From the NCBI RefSeq assembly GCF_008973755.1, contig NZ_WBOM01000006.1, positions 124,001-188,000 on the forward strand: 64,000 bases of DNA, in the 5' to 3' direction. This stretch comes from Nitrincola alkalilacustris (GTDB taxonomy: Bacteria > Pseudomonadota > Gammaproteobacteria > Pseudomonadales > Balneatricaceae). The notes under the pieces are model-generated. The model was not told the origin of the DNA and made no database searches. It saw only the letters and a program-made list of their open reading frames with translations. Below, in pieces: positions 10,073-17,951 of the stretch. The position numbers were made by a program, and so were the translations under genes. Each line of letters starts with the position of its first letter. Within the stretch, counting starts at the first letter, position 1.

Positions 10073-10552
10073 TCAGGATTTGGCGTCGTCCTGCAGCATA
10101 TCGTCGATGTTGACGCCGACCGCATATTCATAGACCAGCCGACCACCCAGATAACCGGTAGCAATAATCAACAAGCCGCTGAGCAGCGACAGATAAAGAC
10201 CTTGAGGCATGATCTGAGCGGCAGCATCAGGCAGGCGGAGCAACCAGTTGAAGGTCGCCAGCGACAGCAGCATCACCGCGAGCATCGCATGGCACCAGCC
10301 CGTGATCAGGCGTCTTATCTGGCTTACCAGCAGCATATCCATCAATCCTGCGACACTGGCAATCCAACCACCGATAGCACCAACCCCGACCAGCCACAAG
10401 CTGGCTCTGGCCCAGAAGGGGTCGGATGTGTACAAAAATGCGAGATCGGATGCGATCAGAGCAATCAGAGCGGCCACCGGGAAATGGATAAGCCCAGGGT
10501 GGATAGGGTGGCCAAACACCTGGATTTGGCTCGCAATCGGTTCCATCGACAT
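10073..10552 (-). CDS. DUF2231 domain membrane protein
   Basis: A 159-residue membrane protein with four predicted helices. The signature FGHPIHPGLIHFPVAALI near the N-terminus, with histidines in a HPxHxxxxHFP arrangement, is typical of DUF2231, a family proposed to bind heme or metal and often found beside cytochrome oxidase and CopD genes. It runs opposite to its neighbours, sandwiched between the CopD-like gene and subunit II. Its start region (GAGGTG upstream of ATG 10552) faces the coxB start, so both promoters must fit in about 60 bp. Its function is not established. Confidence 0.75.
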   Translation of the reverse strand: MSMEPIASQIQVFGHPIHPGLIHFPVAALIALIASDLAFLYTSDPFWARASLWLVGVGAIGGWIASVAGLMDMLLVSQIRRLITGWCHAMLAVMLLSLATFNWLLRLPDAAAQIMPQGLYLSLLSGLLIIATGYLGGRLVYEYAVGVNIDDMLQDDAKS

Positions 10553-10612
10553 ATCACACCTCTAAGACGGTTTACGGCTGCTGTAAAGAAGCCACTTCGC
10601 CAGAGTGTAGCA

Positions 10613-11356
10613 GTGATCTGGTCTTGTGGCCTGCTGTTGAGCCAAACAGGTTGTACTGGCCCCTATTCAGCACTCGATCCCCAGGGGCCTGCAGCATCCG
10701 AGGTGGCGCTGTTATGGTGGGGCATGTTCGGTTTTGCAACGCTGGTACTGCTGGCGGTTGTGGTGCTGTGGCATTACGCGATAAAGCGTCGGGCTGAGCA
10801 TGTTCCCGCAACAGGTACCAGTCGATGGATTATCTGGGGTGGGCTGGCGCTACCGACAGTGAGTATCATCGTTTTACTCATCGTGGGCGTGCCGGTGGGG
10901 CACCGTATGATGCCGCTGCCTGATGAAAGCGCATTGCAAATTCAGGTGACGGGGCATCAATGGTACTGGCAGGTCGCTTATCCTGAACATGGCCTGCAGA
11001 TGATTGATGAGCTGCATATACCGATCAATACCCCTGTGCACCTGCACCTGACCAGCGCCGATGTGATCCATTCCTTCTGGGTGCCAAGGCTTGGCGTCAA
11101 GCTGGATATGTTACCCGGTCGCACCAATGTGTTGCGTCTGGAAGCCTCGGCAGCGGGCGTTTATCGTGGTCAGTGCGCTGAATATTGCGGGCTGGGCCAT
11201 GCGCATATGCAATTTACGGTAACAGCACATGACGAACCGGCCTTTGCCAACTGGCTAAACGAGCACAATACCACGGAGCAGGAACGACATGAGCCAGACT
11301 TACTTAAACCAGACGTGCATGAGCCAGCCGCGCATGAGGCAACCCTAGATGAGTGA
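10613..11356 (+). CDS. coxB: Cytochrome c oxidase subunit II (CuA subunit)
   Basis: Subunit II of an aa3-type heme-copper oxidase, which receives electrons from cytochrome c at the periplasmic CuA centre. Two transmembrane helices (from about 10720 and 10830) precede the cupredoxin domain. That domain contains HQWYWQVAYPEH, VIHSFWVPRLGVKLDMLPG and the full CuA ligand set in GQCAEYCGLGHAHM. The coding signal begins before any ATG. The GTG at 10613 gives a clipped signal peptide, whereas an ACG at 10574 would give MAAVKKPLRQ... followed by a proper hydrophobic segment ending in TGC. The true start is therefore uncertain. The gene overlaps the start of the I+III fusion by 8 bp. Confidence 0.85.
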   Translation: MIWSCGLLLSQTGCTGPYSALDPQGPAASEVALLWWGMFGFATLVLLAVVVLWHYAIKRRAEHVPATGTSRWIIWGGLALPTVSIIVLLIVGVPVGHRMMPLPDESALQIQVTGHQWYWQVAYPEHGLQMIDELHIPINTPVHLHLTSADVIHSFWVPRLGVKLDMLPGRTNVLRLEASAAGVYRGQCAEYCGLGHAHMQFTVTAHDEPAFANWLNEHNTTEQERHEPDLLKPDVHEPAAHEATLDE

Positions 11357-13946
11357 CGCCAAGCCAGCATCATCGCAGTCTGAGGCTGTCAGCCATCTGG
11401 CCCGGGTGTGGGGCAATTTACCGGGCTGGGGCAGTTTAGCGGCGGTAAATCATGGCACTATTGGTCTGCGTTTTATGGTTACCGGGATGGTTTTTTTCCT
11501 GGTAGGTGGCGTGCTGGCGATGCTGTTGCGCACTCAGTTGGCGCTGCCGGAGCAGAATATTGTCAGTGCCGAGACCTACGGTCAGCTATTTACCATGCAC
11601 GGCAGCGTGATGATGTTTCTGTTTGCTATTCCGGTGCTTGAAGGGCTGGCGATCTACCTGATCCCGAAGATGATTGGTGCCCGTGATTTAGTCTTTCCGC
11701 GGATCAGCTCGCTGGGTTATTACTGCTACTTATTTGGCGGCATTATCATTATGTCCAGCCTGTTGCTGGGTATAGCGCCAGACTCCGGCTGGTTTATGTA
11801 TACGCCACTGAGCAGCAGCGAGTTTTCACCCGGGCCGGGCTCCGATTTCTGGCTGCTGGGTATCACTTTTGTTGAGATTTCGGCGATGGCTGCCGGTATA
11901 GAGCTGACGGTGTCCATCCTGTGTAGCCGTGCCAAGGGGATGACGCTCAGCCGGATGCCGCTGTTTTGCTGGTACATTCTGGTGATGGCGCTGATGATCG
12001 TGTTTGGTTTTCCGCCATTAATTCTTGCCAGTATTCTGTTGGAGCTGGAACGTGCTGCCGGTATGCCGTTTTTTACTGTGGCGGCGGGTGGCGATCCTCT
12101 GTTGTGGCAGCATCTGTTCTGGTTATTTGGCCACCCTGAGGTCTATATTATTTTTCTGCCTGCTGCCGGTATCGTCTCGACCCTTATTCCGGTGTTCAGT
12201 GGTCGGCCTATTGTCGGTTATCGCTGGATCGTTATCGCGGTCATTCTCACCGGCTTTATCAGCTTCGGGCTGTGGGTGCACCATATGTTCACCGTGGGCA
12301 TTCCTCAACTGGCGCAGGCCTTCTTTTCAGTGGCCAGCATGCTGGTGGCGATACCGACTGCCATTCAGGTATTTGCCTGGCTGGCGACCTTGTGGCGCGG
12401 CAAGGTGGACTTTCAATTGCCGATGCTCTGGGTCAGTGGTTTTCTGGTCATCTTTGTCTGCGGCGGCCTGACCGGGGTGATGCTGGCATTGGTGCCCTTT
12501 AACTGGCAGGTGCACGATACCCACTTTGTGGTCGCTCATATGCATTATGTGCTGGTAGGGGGGATGTTTTTTCCACTGATCGCCGGACTGTATTACTGGT
12601 TGCCTTTAGCCTCTGGCCGGATGCCCTCGCCAGTGATCGGGCGCTGGGGTTTCTGGCTGACCTTTGGTGGATTCAACCTGACCTTTTTATTGATGCATCT
12701 AACCGGTTTGCTCGGTATGCCGCGGCGAGTTTACACCTATGAAGCCGGATTAGGCTGGGATAGCTTAAATCTGTTGTCGTCGATTGGCAGCTTTGTCATG
12801 GCGATCGGTATTGGGCTGGTGTTGCTGGATCTATTACTGCATTTCTGGTTTGGCCAGCGAGCCAGCGCTAATCCGTGGAAGGCCGATACGCTGGAGTGGA
12901 CGCTGGATATGCCACCGGCCCAGTATAACTTTGCCAGCTTGCCCACTGTCAGCAGCCGCCATCCGCTCTGGGATGATCCGCAACTGGCTGAACGGATTGC
13001 TGCCGGGCAAGAGGGCTTGACCGAGGCCAACAGTGGTCTGCGCGAAACCTATGGCACCTCTGCGATCTCTGCTCAGCGGGAGAGGCTTTTCCATCTGCCC
13101 GGAAACTCCTGGCTGCCACTATACAGTGCTATGACTCTGGCGGTGGTGTGCATCAGTTTGCTGAGCCGTTGGTATATATTGGCCCTGCTGGTCGTTGTGC
13201 TGACAATTGGCTTGTTGCTGCGCTGGAGCTGGGAAAATGGAGGCCATCCATCAGCGGCTCCCTTGCAACCCTCGGATCCAGGGCAGAGGGTTCCCGTACA
13301 GAAGGAGCCAGTACAGAAGGGTTCAGTGCAGAAGGGGCCAGTGCAGAAGGGTACCGGGCATGAGTTGCCGCTGGAGTCCAGGACCCTCGATGGCCCCGGG
13401 CGCTGGGGCATGATCGTCACAATGCTGGCCAATGGCGCTTTGTATATGTCGCTGCTGTTCGGTTGGTTTTATCTATGGACCGCCGCGCCGCAATGGTCAG
13501 CACCCGACAACGGCCCCTTGCCGCTTTGGCTGTTGCTGCTGTGTGGGGTGCCCGCCAGTATCGCCTTGTGGCTGTTCCATCGTCTGTGCCAGCGTCTGGC
13601 AGTGGGCGACGCTCTGCAGTTGCAACGTCAGTTGTGGTTGAGCGCCGGTTTTGGGTTGCTGCATTTTTTGATGTTGCTGGTGCTGTTTATGATGGCGCCG
13701 CTGGATTATACCAAAAGCGCTCATGATGCCGTGCTGATGGTTATTTTGCTGTATCTGCTGGGCCACGCTGGGCTGGCAACAGTGTTAACCGCCATGCAGG
13801 CGCTCAGAGTTGCGCGCGGCTACGTCAGTGCCAGCTTGCCCTATGAGCCGCAGGTGATAAAGCCGCTGTGGTTCTATTACCTGGCGGTGTACTGGATCAG
13901 TGTCGCGCTATTCTTTATGTTGCCACTGGGGTGGGGGACAACGTAA
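11349..13946 (+). CDS. Cytochrome c oxidase subunit I-III fusion protein
   Basis: An 865-residue fusion of the catalytic subunit I (about 1-560) and subunit III (about 680-865). Heme and copper ligands are intact: His84 (heme a) in MHGSVMMF, His262 and Tyr266 in GHPEVY (CuB and the cross-linked tyrosine), His311-His312 in VHHMF (CuB), His397 (heme a3) and His399 (heme a) in VVAHMHYV. Glu264 of the D-channel is present, but the asparagines after GARD are replaced (FPRISSLGYY). The linker carries four tandem PVQKG-type pentapeptides (649-668). It overlaps coxB upstream and shares one base with the next gene (TAATG). It should reduce oxygen and pump protons in the inner membrane. Confidence 0.92.
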   Translation: MSDAKPASSQSEAVSHLARVWGNLPGWGSLAAVNHGTIGLRFMVTGMVFFLVGGVLAMLLRTQLALPEQNIVSAETYGQLFTMHGSVMMFLFAIPVLEGLAIYLIPKMIGARDLVFPRISSLGYYCYLFGGIIIMSSLLLGIAPDSGWFMYTPLSSSEFSPGPGSDFWLLGITFVEISAMAAGIELTVSILCSRAKGMTLSRMPLFCWYILVMALMIVFGFPPLILASILLELERAAGMPFFTVAAGGDPLLWQHLFWLFGHPEVYIIFLPAAGIVSTLIPVFSGRPIVGYRWIVIAVILTGFISFGLWVHHMFTVGIPQLAQAFFSVASMLVAIPTAIQVFAWLATLWRGKVDFQLPMLWVSGFLVIFVCGGLTGVMLALVPFNWQVHDTHFVVAHMHYVLVGGMFFPLIAGLYYWLPLASGRMPSPVIGRWGFWLTFGGFNLTFLLMHLTGLLGMPRRVYTYEAGLGWDSLNLLSSIGSFVMAIGIGLVLLDLLLHFWFGQRASANPWKADTLEWTLDMPPAQYNFASLPTVSSRHPLWDDPQLAERIAAGQEGLTEANSGLRETYGTSAISAQRERLFHLPGNSWLPLYSAMTLAVVCISLLSRWYILALLVVVLTIGLLLRWSWENGGHPSAAPLQPSDPGQRVPVQKEPVQKGSVQKGPVQKGTGHELPLESRTLDGPGRWGMIVTMLANGALYMSLLFGWFYLWTAAPQWSAPDNGPLPLWLLLLCGVPASIALWLFHRLCQRLAVGDALQLQRQLWLSAGFGLLHFLMLLVLFMMAPLDYTKSAHDAVLMVILLYLLGHAGLATVLTAMQALRVARGYVSASLPYEPQVIKPLWFYYLAVYWISVALFFMLPLGWGTT
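13293..13352 (+). repeat. Four 15-bp tandem repeats in the subunit I-III linker
   Basis: Units at 13293, 13308, 13323 and 13338 follow the pattern (C/T)C(A/C)GT(A/G)CAGAAGG(A/G)(G/T) and encode the pentapeptide (P/S)VQK(G/E) four times. They sit between the oxidase subunit I and III domains and are in frame. Confidence 0.9.
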
Positions 13947-14320
13947 TGAGCAAGCTCACCTGGTTTGCGCCGGGCCATCCAGCTCAGATTGTGATTGGTT
14001 TTGTTATCTGGAGCATCTGGTTTATTGCCATGTATGGCGGCTTATCCGTGGCTTGCCAGTTGGCACCTCCTGAGGTGGAGAAGGGCGCGTTCACCTGGTT
14101 GAATGGCGGTTTAATTGCGTTTACTCTGCTGGTGTTTGCGCTGCTGTTGTTTCTGGCATGGCGCAGTGGTCGTTACTGTGCATCGAAGCACAAGGAAAGC
14201 GATGATGCTGTCGGGTTTGAGCGCTTTGTCGGCTACGTCAGCACTGTGTTGTATCTGATCGCCGCAGTCGCCACTTTGGCTGGGGGCTTGCCGGTGTTGG
14301 TTTTATCACCATGCAGCTAA
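13946..14320 (+). CDS. Small membrane protein of the oxidase operon
   Basis: A 124-residue protein with three predicted transmembrane helices: about 15-38, 50-72 and 92-118. It starts at the ATG that shares its A with the TAA stop of the I-III fusion (TAATG) and overlaps the ctaG start by 10 bp, so it is translationally coupled on both sides. I do not recognise a named family. Position between the catalytic subunits and CtaG suggests an accessory or assembly subunit, which is inference from context. Confidence 0.7.
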   Translation: MSKLTWFAPGHPAQIVIGFVIWSIWFIAMYGGLSVACQLAPPEVEKGAFTWLNGGLIAFTLLVFALLLFLAWRSGRYCASKHKESDDAVGFERFVGYVSTVLYLIAAVATLAGGLPVLVLSPCS

Positions 14321-15147
14321 AGCATCGGCAATGGCTAAACCTGCTACCAGGCTTGCTGGTGTTGGCCAGTATCAGTCTGCCGGTACAGGCGCATAACCCC
14401 TTACAAAGCGAAGGCGCCAGCTTCTGGGCCGCTCTGCTGGCGGCAATGATGCTGGCGCTATTCTGGCTGTTGTATGCACTTGGCAGCATTAAGCGGCCGC
14501 CGCGGTTATGGCGTGCGCTGATGTTTCATGCGGGCTGTCTGATCTGTGCGTTTGCTGTAATCGGGCCGCTGGATGCCTGGGCTGAAACCAGCGCCAGTGC
14601 GCATATGGTGCAGCATATGTTGTTAATGGTTGTGATCGGCCCTTTGTGGGCATTAAGCCTGCCCTTGCCGCAGTTTGCAGCTGTTACCGGTCGCTGGGGG
14701 CGTGTTGCCTGGCAACCACTGCTGAAGCTGGCAACCTATCCGCTCAGCCTGGCCTACCTGCATGCGGCTGTCGTCTGGTTCTGGCATACCCCGCGCTTTT
14801 ACGTGCTGGCACTGGAACATCCCTGGTGGCACTTGGTAGAGCATATCTGCTTTGCGTTCACCGCAGCCATGTTGTGGTGGGCCGTATTACACTGTACCGA
14901 GCGGACACGTAGCTGGGCGCTGCTCGCCTTATTGTTTACCCTGATGCACACCGGTTTTCTGGGTGCTATTCTGACCTTCGCCGACACCCTGTTGTATTAC
15001 CCCAGCCATCAGCTCGATGATCAGCAACTGGCTGGTTTGCTCATGTGGGTGCCGGGGGGATTGCCATATATGCTGGCTGCTGCCTGGCTGGGGTATCGCT
15101 GGCTACGTGGTATCGCAGCGGATAGTGAAGAGGGTAAATATCAATAG
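14311..15147 (+). CDS. ctaG: CtaG-type (caa3) cytochrome c oxidase assembly factor
   Basis: A 278-residue multi-pass membrane protein of the Caa3_CtaG family, distinct from the Cox11-type CtaG. A signal-like N-terminus ends in VQAHNPL. About seven helices follow, with conserved histidine motifs HMVQHMLLM, WFWHTPRFY, HLVEHICF and LMHTGFLGAIL. The histidine pairs may bind copper for delivery to the oxidase; the family is needed for assembly of caa3-type oxidases in Bacillus. It is the last gene of the oxidase operon and overlaps the preceding gene by 10 bp. Confidence 0.88.
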   Translation: MQLKHRQWLNLLPGLLVLASISLPVQAHNPLQSEGASFWAALLAAMMLALFWLLYALGSIKRPPRLWRALMFHAGCLICAFAVIGPLDAWAETSASAHMVQHMLLMVVIGPLWALSLPLPQFAAVTGRWGRVAWQPLLKLATYPLSLAYLHAAVVWFWHTPRFYVLALEHPWWHLVEHICFAFTAAMLWWAVLHCTERTRSWALLALLFTLMHTGFLGAILTFADTLLYYPSHQLDDQQLAGLLMWVPGGLPYMLAAAWLGYRWLRGIAADSEEGKYQ

Positions 15148-15515
15148 CAAGTCTTTTGATCTTGAGAGTTCTTGCTGATCGGAAAAATTGGGCCAAATTA
15201 CTGGATGGCTGTCGTCACATACAGGGTAGGGTGTATTCGTCTGATTTCAGTCAGACTCTTCCGAAAGAAGGAGGTTGATCGCGATCACAACCATATACCT
15301 GCTGCGTGGAATCGTGGGGTTTTTCTTTGCTTTTGTCGCGACAGGTGGAAATAGTCCTACCTTCTGGGTGGTGAGTTCCACCATCTGCCTATTCTTTGGT
15401 GCAGTACACGCAATAGGGCTAGTAAGATCCTGGGCTATTCTCAGTGGTGCATAGGCTCGGAGTAATAGAACAAAGCCAATGCATTCACCGGGTTTCATGT
15501 TAACGGGCGAAGATT
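15148..15515. other. Intergenic stretch with a decayed membrane-protein tail
   Basis: 368 bp between ctaG and arsN2. The only structured content I find is a 59-codon hydrophobic frame at 15275-15454, listed separately. No terminator with a T tract is visible for the oxidase operon. Confidence 0.4.
15275..15454 (+). pseudogene. C-terminal fragment of a small membrane protein
   Basis: From a TTG directly abutting AGGAGG, the frame encodes 59 residues with two convincing transmembrane segments (TTIYLLRGIVGFFFAFVA and TICLFFGAVHAIGLV), ending in SWAILSGA and a stop. An in-frame TGA lies 33 bases before the TTG, and AGGAGG has no usable spacing to it, so translation from here is doubtful. It reads as the last half of a roughly 110-130-residue membrane protein whose 5' part is lost. 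The family was not recognised. Confidence 0.4.
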
Positions 15516-15998
15516 ATGAACATTGAACCACTTGAAGTGACTGATGAGGTTGAAAGCCTACTGAGCAGCGCGGGGCTCCCTGTTGCTGACCTTCGCAATA
15601 GTGGCCAATTGCAGCTATTTGGAGTGCGCTCGGACGACCAAATCATTGGCCTGATCGGTATAGAGTCGCATGGAGCTGTCGGCTTGTTACGCTCACTGGT
15701 AGTGATCGATACCCATCGAAAGGGTGGCTACGGTCAGGCATTGGTCACTCAGGCAGAAGCTTGGGCGTGCAGGAATGGCATGAAAACCCTATATCTCCTC
15801 ACCACGACCGCTTCTGATTTCTTTGCACGGCATGGTTATGTGGAGGTATCGCGATCGCAAGCACCAGATTCCATATTGGGTACTGCTCAGTTTGCGGGCC
15901 TATGCCCGGCGTCGGCTTCATTTATGTGTAAGGAGCTGGATGGCTATCGTGAATTTGAGGAAGTGCTCCGGGCAGATGGGGTTGATTTTGAAATATAA
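15516..15998 (+). CDS. arsN2: ArsN2-type GNAT acetyltransferase (arsenic resistance-associated)
   Basis: A 160-residue GNAT protein. The segments LLSSAGLPVADL, LLRSLVVIDTHRKGGYGQALV (acetyl-CoA loop), TLYLLTTTASDFFARHGY and the QFAGLCPASA tail are the hallmarks of the ArsN2 branch, which is found in arsenic operons; the related ArsN1 acetylates arsinothricin or phosphinothricin. No arsR, arsB or arsC gene is adjacent here, so the gene is an orphan and its substrate is uncertain. The last 20 residues (DGYREFEEVLRADG) are not part of the usual family ending and may come from run-on into neighbouring sequence. Confidence 0.8.
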   Translation: MNIEPLEVTDEVESLLSSAGLPVADLRNSGQLQLFGVRSDDQIIGLIGIESHGAVGLLRSLVVIDTHRKGGYGQALVTQAEAWACRNGMKTLYLLTTTASDFFARHGYVEVSRSQAPDSILGTAQFAGLCPASASFMCKELDGYREFEEVLRADGVDFEI

Positions 15999-16200
15999 CT
16001 TGGCCAATTCATCTCCCGTAACTTCAAGGAATGTTTCTCTGGAGTTCAGCGAGGGTGCAACTCTCCCGGATAAGTTCAGCGTACTGGAGGGAGAAGGGAA
16101 GTTTCGCCGACACATCAAGCTCTTTTCGGAGCAGGATATTTCAGATAAGCACTTTCGCGAGTACCTCGCTCTGGCACTCGCGGCGTCGGCAAAGTCGTGA
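15976..16200 (+). pseudogene. 3' fragment of a DUF1801-family gene
   Basis: The frame ending at 16198-16200 encodes, from about 16021, the C-terminal half of a DUF1801 protein: GATLPDKFSVLEGEGKF, RRHIKLFSEQDI and a terminal helix. The first half of the family is missing; the upstream sequence in this frame runs antisense to nothing known and overlaps the arsN2 3' end in another frame. The nearest in-frame ATG is at 15976. It looks like a remnant after deletion or insertion that also joined arsN2 to this tail. Confidence 0.6.
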
Positions 16201-16211
16201 GAATAAACATA

Positions 16212-16236
16212 CTGGCAGGGTGAGTACCCCTGCCAG
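16212..16236. terminator. Perfect 9-bp hairpin between convergent gene ends
   Basis: CTGGCAGGG and CCCTGCCAG with a 7-base loop, between the DUF1801 fragment and the convergent PEBP gene. There is no adjacent T run on either strand, so intrinsic termination is uncertain. Confidence 0.4.
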
Positions 16237-16250
16237 ATGAAGCCTGGTCC

Positions 16251-16892
16251 TCAGAGCTCCGGATTAAGCGTATAAGTTGTGTTGATGCTAGCGCTGGCCA
16301 GAATGTGACCCTCCAGTGCCGCCACTATATTGCCACCGGTCAGCTCACCCTGAACTTGAAGTGTCTGAATATCCAGCGCGTAGAGCGTGAAAATATAGTG
16401 ATGCAACCGCTCATCATTCCAGGGCGGGCAGGGGCCATCATATCCGAAATAGTTACCCTTCATGTTCTCATCGCCAGCGAACCTCTCATCGCCAGCGAAC
16501 CAGGCGGTGTAGTCGTTGATGCCGTGGCGCATGCCATCCGGCGCTACAGGACCGGATTTGCCATTGGGGGTTACGCCCCGACAGTGGCTACCCTCGGCAA
16601 TCTCAGTCGTGGTTGCCGGGATATCCAGAAGTAGCCAGTGGTAAAAATCCACTCGGGGCAGTGACGCCGGCACTGTGCGCCCTTCCTGATTCACATCATC
16701 ACCCTTGCTCGGTACATCAGGATCATGGCAGATCAGCACAAAGGACTGAGTGCCCTCTGGTGCCTCGCTCCAGGCCAGATGAGGGTTGATGTTATCCGAC
16801 AGCGTAATATGATTCTCTGTTGCTATTCGGGCAAAGGCGTACTGCTCAGAAATCGGCTGGTCTGGTATCAGGCTATTACTGACGAGTTTCAT
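16251..16892 (-). CDS. YbhB/YbcL-family Raf kinase inhibitor-like (PEBP) protein
   Basis: A 213-residue phosphatidylethanolamine-binding-fold protein. Family motifs are visible: NINPHLAWSEAPEGTQSFVLICHDPDVPS, the DFYHWLLLDIPA segment, YDGPCPPWND and HHYIFTLYALD. Bacterial members are cytoplasmic and their ligand is unknown. I start it at the second ATG of an ATGAACATG pair, with AGGGA 6 bases upstream; the frame is open for 21 more codons without family similarity. It is convergent with the DUF1801 fragment. Confidence 0.9.
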   Translation of the reverse strand: MKLVSNSLIPDQPISEQYAFARIATENHITLSDNINPHLAWSEAPEGTQSFVLICHDPDVPSKGDDVNQEGRTVPASLPRVDFYHWLLLDIPATTTEIAEGSHCRGVTPNGKSGPVAPDGMRHGINDYTAWFAGDERFAGDENMKGNYFGYDGPCPPWNDERLHHYIFTLYALDIQTLQVQGELTGGNIVAALEGHILASASINTTYTLNPEL

Positions 16893-16957
16893 GTTCATTC
16901 CCTGTAGAGTGATTATGGTTTCAAGGGTATCGTTTGAAATACAAATAATAGGCAAGT

Positions 16958-17083
16958 ATGACCATGATTGTCATTGAGCGTTCACAGGCACTGGCGCGTT
17001 TACGCCGCCTTGCCTTGTCTGCACAGGGCTTCGGTATCCGCTTCATACCCGCCAGCGGTGATCAACTGTGCCTGTTTGCATAA
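16958..17083 (+). CDS. Possible 41-residue small protein
   Basis: ATG at 16958 after a weak AGG, running to TAA at 17081. It encodes MTMIVIERSQALARLRRLAL followed by SAQGFGIRFIPASGDQLCLFA, a basic helix-like half and a hydrophobic tail. It is divergent from the PEBP gene and 84 bp ahead of the TRIC channel gene. I recognise no family. It may be a real small protein, a leader peptide or chance. Confidence 0.3.
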   Translation: MTMIVIERSQALARLRRLALSAQGFGIRFIPASGDQLCLFA

Positions 17084-17167
17084 CCCGGCTTTCTGGTTCT
17101 GCTTTCACTTTTATGTCACAGACAAAGCATATAAGCTGATGCCATCGTTGGCAGAGAAGCATCTATC

Positions 17168-17782
17168 ATGTTGGATTGGTTTTATATTTCAGATCTGCTG
17201 GGTGTGGCGGTATTCGCTATCTCCGGAACATTGCTGGCGTTTCGCAAGCAGATGGATGGCTTCGGCGTTGTTGTATTGGCATCCGTTACGGCTGTCGGTG
17301 GTGGTACGACACGGGATGTGATTCTCGATGTGCCGGTGTTCTGGCTTCATGATCCGACCTATTTCTACGTGATTCTGGCATCAGCCGTGGCCTGCATTAT
17401 CCTGCTCAGATTTCGGCCCCATAGTCAGTTGCGCTATCTGCTGATTGCGGATGCCTTTGGTATCGCGTTCTTCACTGTTCTGGGTGCCGGTAAAGCCCTG
17501 GATATGGGTGTCAGCGCTTTTACGGCGATCATTCTGGGTACCATGACGGCAGTATTCGGCGGGCTGATCCGAGACGTAATGGCACGTGATGTACCCCTGG
17601 TGCTGAAAAGTGATTTGTATGCCACCACCTGTATCGCTGGTGCGATTGTGTTTGTGCTGCTCTATGAATGGCACCAGATGATTGCGATGTCAGCGGCGAT
17701 GCTCACTACACTGTTGTTGCGTCTGGGAGCGATCCGTTATCACTGGTCAATTCATGTATTCAAGGACGTTCAAAAGCCCTGA
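17168..17782 (+). CDS. TRIC family (UPF0126/YicG) membrane channel
   Basis: A 204-residue protein with seven predicted transmembrane helices and an internal duplication. Each half carries the glycine-rich repeat followed by an Arg-Asp: AVGGGTTRDVILD (about residue 38) and AVFGGLIRDVMARD (about 130). This is the signature of the prokaryotic trimeric intracellular cation (TRIC) channel family, homotrimeric K+-permeable channels; the E. coli members were long called UPF0126. It is transcribed alone or after a putative 41-codon frame. Confidence 0.9.
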   Translation: MLDWFYISDLLGVAVFAISGTLLAFRKQMDGFGVVVLASVTAVGGGTTRDVILDVPVFWLHDPTYFYVILASAVACIILLRFRPHSQLRYLLIADAFGIAFFTVLGAGKALDMGVSAFTAIILGTMTAVFGGLIRDVMARDVPLVLKSDLYATTCIAGAIVFVLLYEWHQMIAMSAAMLTTLLLRLGAIRYHWSIHVFKDVQKP

Positions 17783-17841
17783 TCCCCTTGCACGGTCGCT
17801 ACCTTAGAACCTTCGATGATGCTGAGAAACGAAGCATTGCA

Positions 17842-17869
17842 TTGAGGTAAATAAATACTGTAGTAAAAT
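17842..17869 (+). promoter_or_regulatory. Candidate sigma-70 promoter for folX-folE
   Basis: TTGAGG and TAAAAT separated by 16 bases, about 80 bp ahead of folX. It is a reasonable but not strong match to the consensus. Confidence 0.35.
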
Positions 17870-17951
17870 GCTAGGTTTTTTGTTGCCTGTAGTGCTCCAT
17901 TATCGAGCTTTAGTGCGTAAGTTCACTGAACACAGGCCGGAGACTGATTAA

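Noticed and set aside
10043-10612. A long plus-strand frame that extends coxB upstream to base 10043
   Set aside because: It runs antisense through the well-supported DUF2231 gene and has a composition unlike a membrane or secreted protein; only the part after about 10570 looks like coxB.
17168-17782. Overlapping minus-strand frames in the TRIC gene and similar long antisense frames elsewhere (for example inside nifJ, ccoI and slt)
   Set aside because: They are shadows of strongly supported genes, with no family similarity or ribosome-binding sites.
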